DNA of 29,589 nucleotides from Oscillospiraceae bacterium (GTDB lineage: Bacteria; Bacillota; Clostridia; Oscillospirales; Oscillospiraceae): positions 1 through 29,589 of the forward strand of contig JAISTA010000067.1 in the NCBI GenBank assembly GCA_031272845.1. The letters run 5' to 3'. Positions 7,464 to 14,250 of the stretch are shown one piece after another; position 1 is the first letter of the stretch, and each line of letters begins with the position of its first letter. The translations under genes and the position numbers were made by a program. The notes beneath the pieces were generated by a model. That model did no database searches, had not been told where the DNA came from, and was given only the letters and a program-made list of their open reading frames with translations.

Positions 7464-8336
7464 GTGATTAACGACGGCAATTATATCGAACAAACCGAAC
7501 CAAATAATGAAGAACGCAGCCGCTACTGGAAGACGGCAATCGGCCTGCAGCAGGTAGACAGGCTTATACCTTCAAAATACCTTATTGAAACAGCCCAAGC
7601 CAATATAGACGGCGAAATTTCTCTTTCCGAAGCAGAGCTGCTTATCGCCTCGTATTACAAAGAACACCCTGCTCAGACAGAAGATGAAAAGCGCAGTCAA
7701 GAGGCGGACACGGTGTCCGTTCGAATCGCGCAAGCGCTGTCCGCAAAAGCATTCTCGCTGTCTCCCGTTGAGCTTACGTCGATACACCGCCGTTTGTTCA
7801 CGGGGCTGTATGATTTTGCGGGAAAAGTCCGCGATTACAATATAACAAAAAAAGAATGGGTGCTTGACGACGACACCGTTTACTACGGAGATTTCCGAGA
7901 TATTCGTGAGCTTCTCGAGTATGATATTAACAGCGAAAAGACCTTCAGCTATGCTGATTTATCTCCTCGCGCGGCAGCGGAGCACATAGCGAAATTCATC
8001 TCCGGGCTGTGGCAAATTCATGCGTTCGGAGAAGGAAATACGCGCTCAATTGCGGTGTTTACCATTAAATATCTCCGTGCCTTCGGTTATGACGTGACTA
8101 ACGACGCGTTTGAAAAACACTCGCTGTATTTTCGGAACGCGCTTGTGCGCGCAAATTATAACAACCATCAGAAAGGCGTACGAGCCACACCGGTTTATTT
8201 GAATAGGTTCTTTGGTAACCTGCTGTTTGGCGACGAAAACGAGCTAAAAAACCGTGCGCTTCACATTAACTTTAATCAGGTTGATACGAAGCCGAGTTCA
8301 CCGGATAAAAAGCTTGATGAAGGTATTGAGCTGTAG
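7464..8336 (+). CDS. Fic-domain protein with VbhA-like N-terminal region
   Basis: 290 aa, GTG start at 7464 with AAAGGGAG 8 nt upstream. Residues about 20-70 resemble the VbhA antitoxin-type helical region (AIGLQQVD... NIDGEISLSEAELLI), but no clear [ST]xxxE[GN] inhibitory motif is visible. The Fic core follows, with the motif HAFGEGNTRSIAVF (His186, Asn192, Arg194). The catalytic His and first Arg are present; the second Arg of the classical HxFx[DE]GNxRxxR motif is Ala. The family typically transfers AMP or another nucleotide moiety to a target protein Ser/Thr/Tyr. It has its own promoter, and the second fic gene follows after 85 bp. The target is unknown. Confidence 0.88.
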   Translation: MINDGNYIEQTEPNNEERSRYWKTAIGLQQVDRLIPSKYLIETAQANIDGEISLSEAELLIASYYKEHPAQTEDEKRSQEADTVSVRIAQALSAKAFSLSPVELTSIHRRLFTGLYDFAGKVRDYNITKKEWVLDDDTVYYGDFRDIRELLEYDINSEKTFSYADLSPRAAAEHIAKFISGLWQIHAFGEGNTRSIAVFTIKYLRAFGYDVTNDAFEKHSLYFRNALVRANYNNHQKGVRATPVYLNRFFGNLLFGDENELKNRALHINFNQVDTKPSSPDKKLDEGIEL

Positions 8337-8361
8337 CTGAATACACGAATATAACCACACA

Positions 8362-8381
8362 AAGGCGTTCCGCGCAAAACG
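8362..8381 (+). repeat. 20-bp repeat, copy 1 (half of a terminator)
   Basis: AAGGCGTTCCGCGCAAAACG is identical to 9177-9196. In the second copy it is the left arm and loop of a terminator. Here the right arm is absent and the copy runs straight into the promoter of the second fic gene. Confidence 0.8.
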
Positions 8382-8390
8382 TGATATAAT
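8382..8390 (+). promoter_or_regulatory. Extended -10 promoter of the second fic gene
   Basis: TGATATAAT is a TGnTATAAT extended -10 element, with no strong -35. The transcript would start about 8397, giving a leader of about 25 nt that contains GGAGG (8409-8413) before ATG 8422. Confidence 0.7.
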
Positions 8391-8421
8391 ACAAAAAGTG
8401 AGCCAAATGGAGGCTGATACT

Positions 8422-9156
8422 ATGACAGATAAATTCAATATGACGGTCGAACAAAATATCTTTGTCGCAAAGCGGAATATTGTTGATTACATTTGGAAGA
8501 GCGCAAATCTCGAAGGGATTACGGTCACATACCCGGACACAGAGGCAATATTCAACGGACTTAGCCTTGCGAGCCTGAAAGTAAGTGAAATTGTCGCAAT
8601 AAACAATCTAAAACACGCGTGGCAATTTGTTTTGGAAACCACTAATTATCCAACAGATTACCCTCTTATTTGTGAGATACACCGCAAGGTCGGCGGCGAT
8701 AATCTTATAACAAATGCGGGGTTCATACGTAACGTACCCGTGTTAATGGGAGGGACAAGCTGGCGACCGGATATGCCGATTGAGTCGCAAATTAAAGAGC
8801 AGTTGGCGGAGATTTTATCCATACCGGAAGCAACTGAAAAGGCGCTCACGTTAATGCTTTATTGTATGAGAAAGCAAATGTTCCTTGACGGAAATAAACG
8901 CACGGCAATGCTTGCTGCAAACCACGTAATGATAGCGAACGGCGCGGGCATTGTGACCGTACCTATCGAGCTGCAAAGGGAGTTTCGCCGATTGCTGATT
9001 AACTTTTATGAAAGCGGTGACATGAGCGAAATCAAGATGTTTTTGTACGATAATTGCATAGACGGTATCGCGTTTCAAAATGAAAAGACGGCCGCACCGA
9101 ACACTCAGGAAAAACCACAGCAGAGTAGAGATGTAGACGCAGAAATAGAGCTGTAG
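8422..9156 (+). CDS. Fic/Doc-fold protein lacking the catalytic histidine
   Basis: 244 aa, ATG 8422 with GGAGG 8 nt upstream. The Fic signature reads RKQMFLDGNKRTAMLAAN: the DGNKR part of the Doc-like motif is intact, but the usual His is Gln152. The middle of the protein (HRKVGGDNLITNAGFIRNVPVLMGG) is also Fic-like. Without the His the classical nucleotidyl transfer should not work, so it may be a binding-only partner, use another chemistry, or belong to a Firmicute Fic clade in which Gln is normal. Its last residues (EIEL) match the end of the upstream Fic protein (GIEL). Confidence 0.85.
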   Translation: MTDKFNMTVEQNIFVAKRNIVDYIWKSANLEGITVTYPDTEAIFNGLSLASLKVSEIVAINNLKHAWQFVLETTNYPTDYPLICEIHRKVGGDNLITNAGFIRNVPVLMGGTSWRPDMPIESQIKEQLAEILSIPEATEKALTLMLYCMRKQMFLDGNKRTAMLAANHVMIANGAGIVTVPIELQREFRRLLINFYESGDMSEIKMFLYDNCIDGIAFQNEKTAAPNTQEKPQQSRDVDAEIEL

Positions 9157-9176
9157 CCGCAACTAAACACACCCAC

Positions 9177-9210
9177 AAGGCGTTCCGCGCAAAACGGAGC
9201 GTCTTTTCTT
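9177..9210 (+). terminator. Terminator closing the fic cassette
   Basis: A 9-bp stem (9179-9187 with 9195-9203, two G-T pairs) and 7-nt loop are followed by TTTTCTT. The left arm and loop are the second copy of the 20-bp repeat seen at 8362-8381. Confidence 0.8.
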
Positions 9211-9244
9211 ATGCCCAAACTCACACCAAAGGAGGCACGTGACC

Positions 9245-10240
9245 ATGCCCTACATAACCCCTGATATAATACAATTAGCGCGGGAAGTCGACCTGCTGAC
9301 GTATCTCGAAACCTACGAACCGGACAATTTAGTATCGCTCGGCAACGGCAATTATTGCACAAAAGAACACGACAGCCTGAAAATTTCCAACGGCAAATGG
9401 TGCTGGTGGTCGCGGCGCGTCGGCGGCGCAAACGCGCTGGATTATCTGACTGTCGTAAGGCAGCTGCCGTTCACGGAAGCGGTCGAAGCGCTCATCGGCG
9501 GCAAGCTGCCGATGACAATTCCGACACCCTCACAGCAGCCTAAACCCGCCGCAAAGGAGGACTTCCGGCTGCCGTGCGCAAGCTTTACGACTGCCGAAAT
9601 CACGAGATACTTAACCTCGCGCGGCGTGTCGGAGAGCGTTATCCGGTACTGTATCGAGCAAAAAATCCTGTACGAAAGCTACCCTCAACACTCCTGTGTA
9701 TTTGTCGGAAAAGACGAGACCGGACAGCCCCGCTTTGCCTGCTGGCGCGGGACGGAGGAGCGCCGTATGATGGGCGACGTCAAGCATTCGGACAAGCGGT
9801 TTTCGTTTCGCATTTCTCCTTCGGACAGTACAAACAGTAGCGCAACGCTGCACCTGTTTGAGGGCGCGATTGACGCGCTTTCCTACGCGACAATCGCGGA
9901 ACAAAGGGGCTTGGATTTTACGAAAATGCACCTGCTGTCGCTGTCGGGAATACACGCGCCGAAGCAAAGCACGGAGCAATCAGAGGCGCACAACGCGGCA
10001 CAAACACGCGCGCCGTCCGCGCTTGAAAACTATCTCGAATCGCACCCGGAGATAACGAAAATCTCCGTTCATTTTGACAATGATTACCCCGGACAAAGCG
10101 CCGCGCAGGGGCTTGTCGCGGCGCTATCCGACCGCTATTTGGTCGAGAACAGACCGCCGAAAAGCGGGAAAGACGTGAACGAATATTTGCAGGAATCGAA
10201 CCGCGAAAAGGGAAAATTCGACCTTGGAAATTGTTTATAA
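9245..10240 (+). CDS. DUF3991/Toprim-domain protein (primase-like)
   Basis: 331 aa. AAAGGAGG (9228-9235) is optimally spaced for ATG 9245, so the in-frame GTG at 9239 is not chosen. The N-terminal part (WCWWSRRVGGANALDYL) matches DUF3991. The C-terminal half has the Toprim signatures LFEGAIDALSY (Glu206) and HFDNDYPGQ (Asp278, Asp280), and KDVNEYL. Such proteins sit beside mob genes in clostridial ICEs and are thought to prime or process transferred DNA. There is no helicase domain or zinc finger. It precedes the putative oriT. Confidence 0.85.
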   Translation: MPYITPDIIQLAREVDLLTYLETYEPDNLVSLGNGNYCTKEHDSLKISNGKWCWWSRRVGGANALDYLTVVRQLPFTEAVEALIGGKLPMTIPTPSQQPKPAAKEDFRLPCASFTTAEITRYLTSRGVSESVIRYCIEQKILYESYPQHSCVFVGKDETGQPRFACWRGTEERRMMGDVKHSDKRFSFRISPSDSTNSSATLHLFEGAIDALSYATIAEQRGLDFTKMHLLSLSGIHAPKQSTEQSEAHNAAQTRAPSALENYLESHPEITKISVHFDNDYPGQSAAQGLVAALSDRYLVENRPPKSGKDVNEYLQESNREKGKFDLGNCL

Positions 10241-10615
10241 CCGCGCCGCGCAAATGCGTTTTCGCAGACGAATACGCGAACGAAAAGCGACAGCCAAACG
10301 CGCCTTGCGCGTCCTCGCAGAGGGGGTTCCAGGGGGATACTTCCCCATTGCAAGCAGTCGGGCAAGTGACGCCGCAGCGGCACTTGCAGGCGGCAAAACG
10401 GAGCGCTAATCGCTCCGCTTTGCCGCCGTCCGACTGGCGGTTGTGTACACACGTCCCAATAGGCCAAAACGCAAGTTTGGGCATATTTGGGAAAGTGTGT
10501 ACACAAACGCGTTGCTTGCCAGACTCGTGCAGATAAAACACTGCACCATATTCTGGAAAACGTCTGTTTTCTGCACGGGTCTGGTTTTGTAAAATACATT
10601 GTGTTCCCGGAGGGA
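10241..10615 (+). other. Candidate oriT region (non-coding, multiple inverted repeats)
   Basis: About 375 bp without a convincing gene lie directly upstream of mobC and the relaxase, the usual oriT position in this ICE family. It contains a G-rich/C-rich short hairpin near 10331-10345, a 17-bp stem with one mismatch (10389-10405 with 10411-10427), a 12-bp inverted repeat (10441-10452 with 10495-10506) enclosing an 8-bp hairpin with a GCAA loop (10463-10482), and a long imperfect stem (10519-10539 with 10566-10584). The nick site cannot be placed from the sequence alone. Confidence 0.65.
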
Positions 10616-10621
10616 AAATAT

Positions 10622-11074
10622 ATGACTTACCGAAAAAATAAAATACAGCTTCACATCATGCTGTCCGACGAGGACAACGCGAAGCTGATTCGAGACGCAA
10701 CGCTTAGCGGACTTTCCGTCTCGTCGTACCTCCGGCTGCTCATCCGCGGGTACGAGCCGCAGCCCGCGCCGGGAAAAGATTTCGAAGAAATGGCGCGGCA
10801 GATTTTAATACTCGGAAACAACCTTAACGCGCTCGCGGCGCGCGCCGCCGGGCTGGGGTTCATCGACGCGCCGCGACTCAAGGAAGAGGCGCGAAAGTGG
10901 CACGAGACGCGCGCGCATCTTTACGCGGCGTTCCTCGAGCCAAAGAAAAGAATTGCGGATGAAGAAGACGAGGAGGGCGGAGATGGCGACGTGCAAGATG
11001 TGGAATGTCGGGAGCCTGAAGCAAAGCTCCAAGTACATCAAAAACAAGGACAAGACGAAGAATCCGGAGCTTGA
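10622..11074 (+). CDS. mobC: MobC-like relaxosome accessory protein
   Basis: 150 aa from ATG 10622 with GGAGGG upstream. The N-terminal half looks like a ribbon-helix-helix DNA-binding region (IQLHIMLSDEDNAKLIRDA... VSSYLRLLI). The middle has the ILILGNNLNALA motif typical of MobC proteins, and the tail is acidic and Gln-rich. MobC binds oriT next to the nick and helps the relaxase melt DNA. Its 3' end overlaps the relaxase gene by 92 bp, so the two are produced together. Confidence 0.85.
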   Translation: MTYRKNKIQLHIMLSDEDNAKLIRDATLSGLSVSSYLRLLIRGYEPQPAPGKDFEEMARQILILGNNLNALAARAAGLGFIDAPRLKEEARKWHETRAHLYAAFLEPKKRIADEEDEEGGDGDVQDVECREPEAKLQVHQKQGQDEESGA

Positions 11075-12341
11075 CGAGCCGCAGTTTTATTCTCTGCGCG
11101 CTGTGCTGGACTACGCCGCGAACTCGGATAAGACGGAGCAGCAGTATTTTGTCAGCGGCGTTAACTGCTCTGCGGATTATTCGTATCAGGAAATGCTCAC
11201 CGTCAAGACCCGGTTCGGCAAACACAGCGGTCGGCGCGGCTATCACGGAGTGCAGAGCTTTGCGGAGGGCGAGGTCACGCCGGAGATAGCGCACGAGATA
11301 GGCTGCGAGCTTGCGCGGCGGATGTGGGGCGAGGACTTTCAGGTACTCGTCACAACGCACCTAAACACCGCGCATTTGCACAATCATTTTGTCGTTAACA
11401 GTGTGTCCTGTGCGGACGGCAGAAAATTCCGCAACACTCCGGCGGACTATGCGCGGCTGCGCAAGCTGTCCGACGAGCTGTGCCGCGAATACAATCTGTC
11501 TGTCGTGGAGAAAAGTACCGGGCGCGCGCCGAGGTCGATTGTAGAAGCGGAAAAGCGCGGCGCGCCGACGCGCAAGGTTATTCTGAAAGAGGCTGTGGAC
11601 GAGGCGTTAGCCCACGCGCGCAGTATGCGCGAGTTTAAGTTCATACTTCGCGACATGGGGTACTTTTTGGACGACAACCCGAATCACAAGCACTGGACGG
11701 CGCGGCAGAGCGACTGGAAGCAGTCAATCAGACTGTCGTCGCTGGGCGGCGAGTACACGCCGGAGGCGATTACAAAGCTTTTAGCGTCAGTCCCAAAGCG
11801 GCCGAAGCCCCGATACAACCCGCGTCCGCGCACTACACAGTACATAAAGCAGGAGCCGTCGATACTCGCGCACACAAGCCTGTTTCGCGCGTATCGGAAA
11901 TATTGCTATCTGCTCGGAGTATTTCCGAAAAGGAATATTAGACCGACGCAGGTGCCGCCGCCTTTGCGCGACGATTTGCTTCACGCGCGAAAGATAATCG
12001 CGCAAGCTAAATACCTTGCGCAGTACAAAATTGAAACAACGGGCGAGCTTGCACAGAGGAAAACGATACTGACCGAAAAGAAAAAGGAACTCGAGTCCGC
12101 ACGAAGGTGTTTGCAAAACGAAATACGCCGTGTAGGAAGTACAGAGCAGGAACGAGTTGAATTGCGCGGCAAGGTAACTGCCTTGTCCGAGGAGATACGA
12201 AAAATAAAACAGGAGGTTAAGCTATGCGAAGATATAGAGGCTCGAAGCCGCGTTATGCGGGAACGCTTAAACCGCGTTGACACTGAAGAAAAACAAATAA
12301 GCGAAAACGACAAAAATAAAAACACAAAGGAGTATCAATAA
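10983..12341 (+). CDS. MOBP-type relaxase/mobilization nuclease
   Basis: 452 aa from ATG 10983 (GAGGAGG nearby). The N-terminal 200 residues are the relaxase domain: a Tyr-containing start (SSKYIKNKDKT), and the histidine cluster HLNTAHLHNH (His126, 131, 133, 135) that binds the metal. The C-terminal part (about 330-440) is highly charged and probably coiled-coil. It cleaves one strand at oriT, stays attached to the 5' end and pilots it into the channel. It overlaps mobC upstream and shares TAATG with pcfB downstream. Confidence 0.9.
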   Translation: MATCKMWNVGSLKQSSKYIKNKDKTKNPELDEPQFYSLRAVLDYAANSDKTEQQYFVSGVNCSADYSYQEMLTVKTRFGKHSGRRGYHGVQSFAEGEVTPEIAHEIGCELARRMWGEDFQVLVTTHLNTAHLHNHFVVNSVSCADGRKFRNTPADYARLRKLSDELCREYNLSVVEKSTGRAPRSIVEAEKRGAPTRKVILKEAVDEALAHARSMREFKFILRDMGYFLDDNPNHKHWTARQSDWKQSIRLSSLGGEYTPEAITKLLASVPKRPKPRYNPRPRTTQYIKQEPSILAHTSLFRAYRKYCYLLGVFPKRNIRPTQVPPPLRDDLLHARKIIAQAKYLAQYKIETTGELAQRKTILTEKKKELESARRCLQNEIRRVGSTEQERVELRGKVTALSEEIRKIKQEVKLCEDIEARSRVMRERLNRVDTEEKQISENDKNKNTKEYQ

Positions 12342-13318
12342 TGTCAGAAGAAATGGACGCTGTAGGCGCAGTATTAAAGTTCGCGTTTATGGGCGGCGAG
12401 TACGCCTTTAAGATTGGCGGCGCGCTCGCCAAAGAGACCGTCGCGCTCATCGCGGCGGTCGTTAAAAAAGCGCTGGCGGGAAACAACAGCGCAAAGAAGA
12501 AAATCGCCGACCTAATAAAAAACGCCGGTGAGGGCGGAGCGACATTTGTGCAGTGCAAGCCGGAGCAGCTAAAAGATGTGCTGAAGCACTTTAGAAAAGC
12601 GGGAATCGAGTACAATGTATACGACAACGGCAAGGTTGACGGCACGGCGGACATCAGCGTTAAGAATAGTGACGTTTCCCGAATCGCGCGTGTGTACGAA
12701 AAGCTCGGAGTCGGCGAGGTCAAAGTAAGTGCGGAGGCAACCGTTGACGGCGTACCGACGGCTATGCCGCAAGTAGACCCTGCAACAGGCGAAATCGTTG
12801 AAGCAGACGGCGCAGCCGTCACAGACGGAGAACCCGCCGCAGCCATTACAGACGCGGAGCCTCCCGCGCCGGAGATAGGCGCGCCTCAAAAGAGCGGCGA
12901 GCAGCTCGCCGCCGACCTCGCGCCCATTCGCAAGGAGGCGGCTGTTCCTGAAAACCCTACGGCGACGCCCGGGGCGGTACAAAACGAAAACCAACCCTCC
13001 GTGCGCAGCTCGAAGGAAGGTTCGGCGGCGAATCGAGCTCCTTCGCCGACCACCCCGCCGGCAAAATCCCCGAATCAGAAAACGGCGGAATCGAAGACTT
13101 CTTCGCCCGGCTCGAATCCATGGACGACGACGGCGGCGAGTGGTAAGAAGCCGCCAATCGGCGACCAGCTGTCATGGGGCGAGGGACAGAAAACGGCGTT
13201 CGCAGCTAAGGAAACTAAAAATCAGGACAAAAAGAAAGGCGGCAAGCCGGCAGGAAAAAAAGCAAGTACAAAAACCAGCGGTGCGTCAAAAGGCGCAAGC
13301 GAAGTTATTTCAAAATAA
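12341..13318 (+). CDS. pcfB: PcfB-family (DUF3801) conjugation protein
   Basis: 325 aa; the start overlaps the relaxase stop. The N-terminal 140 residues (LIKNAGEGGATFVQCKPEQL, KHFRKAGIEYNVYD) match DUF3801/PcfB, a relaxosome protein that links the relaxase to the coupling protein. From about residue 145 the protein is low-complexity. Residues about 220-270 are Ser/Thr/Pro-rich and look unnatural, while another frame in the same place (12952-13146) gives a much more protein-like reading, so this part may be frameshifted. The last 50 residues are Lys-rich. Confidence 0.8.
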   Translation: MSEEMDAVGAVLKFAFMGGEYAFKIGGALAKETVALIAAVVKKALAGNNSAKKKIADLIKNAGEGGATFVQCKPEQLKDVLKHFRKAGIEYNVYDNGKVDGTADISVKNSDVSRIARVYEKLGVGEVKVSAEATVDGVPTAMPQVDPATGEIVEADGAAVTDGEPAAAITDAEPPAPEIGAPQKSGEQLAADLAPIRKEAAVPENPTATPGAVQNENQPSVRSSKEGSAANRAPSPTTPPAKSPNQKTAESKTSSPGSNPWTTTAASGKKPPIGDQLSWGEGQKTAFAAKETKNQDKKKGGKPAGKKASTKTSGASKGASEVISK

Positions 13319-13341
13319 TAAAACAATCAGGAGAAACAAAA

Positions 13342-14250
13342 ATGGCAGACAATTTTGATGAAAAAATCGTTGGGCAAGCGGAGCTTTCCGAATCCGCCTC
13401 CGACTCAACCGAAGAAAAGACCTTTGACAAAGACGAGTTTAAGCGGATTAAGCGCGAGGAGCGCAATGCCGCTTACGCGCTTGCCGACGCGGAGCTTGAA
13501 AAAATACGGACAAATCCCGACGAGCTTTCAAAGTATCTCGACACGCAGGCAAACCTGCCGCGATACGCTGTTACTAACGCGCTGCTCATAACGGCGCAGC
13601 TGCCGGGCGCAAAGAAACTCAAATCCTTTGCGGACTGGCGCGCGCAGAATGTTTCGGTAAAAAGAGGCAGCCGCGCAATAACGGTTCTTGACGGCGCTGA
13701 GTATGTGCGGGGCGACGGCACAACGGCTATCGGGTTTACCGCAAAGCGGGTGTTTGACGTAAGTCAAACGACAGACCGCGCGCCTGCCGCGCCGTCAAAG
13801 GTAGATGATCCCCGTGCGGAGATTGCGGCGCTCGCGGGGGCGGTGCCGTACGCGGTAGTTGCTACGGATACGCCGCCGGCACCGGATACCCTCGCCCTGT
13901 ATGACAATAAAACGCAGACAATCAATTGTATGCGCTCCTCGGACACGGCGGAGCTGTTCCGTCAGCTCACACGCGAGGCGGCTCACGCGGAGCTTGCGAC
14001 AACCGTCACGGCGTATGGCAGAGAAGAACAAGCCTTTGCCGCTGACTGCGCGGCGTATATGCTGTGCCGCAGGTACGGAGCTACCCCGCCGCCTGTTCCG
14101 CAGGTTCCGGCGCAGCTTGACGCGAAAGCACTGAAATCCGACCTGTCCCGCGCGGCGGTCGCCGTGCGGACGACAAACGAGCGCGTGTACGAGTACGCCC
14201 GCAGTCAGGCTAAGAGCAAGACGACGTCCGAAATTGATGTAGCAGTATGA
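13342..14250 (+). CDS. LtrC/ArdC-like paralogue with lost zinc site
   Basis: 302 aa, ATG 13342 after CAGGAG. It aligns by eye with the protein at 1615-2697: YAVTNALLITAQLPGAKKLKSF versus YSLNNNLLIAMQRPGATYVAGF, then VFDVSQT in both, then CAAYMLCRRYG versus VAYIVCRHLG. At the metallopeptidase site HELAH is replaced by REAAH, and the EAES-type third-ligand region reads AADC, so zinc hydrolysis is not expected. It sits between pcfB and the coupling protein, with whose start it overlaps by ATGA. A structural or ssDNA-binding role is inferred. Confidence 0.75.
   Translation: MADNFDEKIVGQAELSESASDSTEEKTFDKDEFKRIKREERNAAYALADAELEKIRTNPDELSKYLDTQANLPRYAVTNALLITAQLPGAKKLKSFADWRAQNVSVKRGSRAITVLDGAEYVRGDGTTAIGFTAKRVFDVSQTTDRAPAAPSKVDDPRAEIAALAGAVPYAVVATDTPPAPDTLALYDNKTQTINCMRSSDTAELFRQLTREAAHAELATTVTAYGREEQAFAADCAAYMLCRRYGATPPPVPQVPAQLDAKALKSDLSRAAVAVRTTNERVYEYARSQAKSKTTSEIDVAV

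Noticed and set aside
10224..10536. Small frames in the oriT region on both strands
   Set aside because: No ribosome sites, Arg-rich translations and heavy inverted-repeat content; treated as non-coding.
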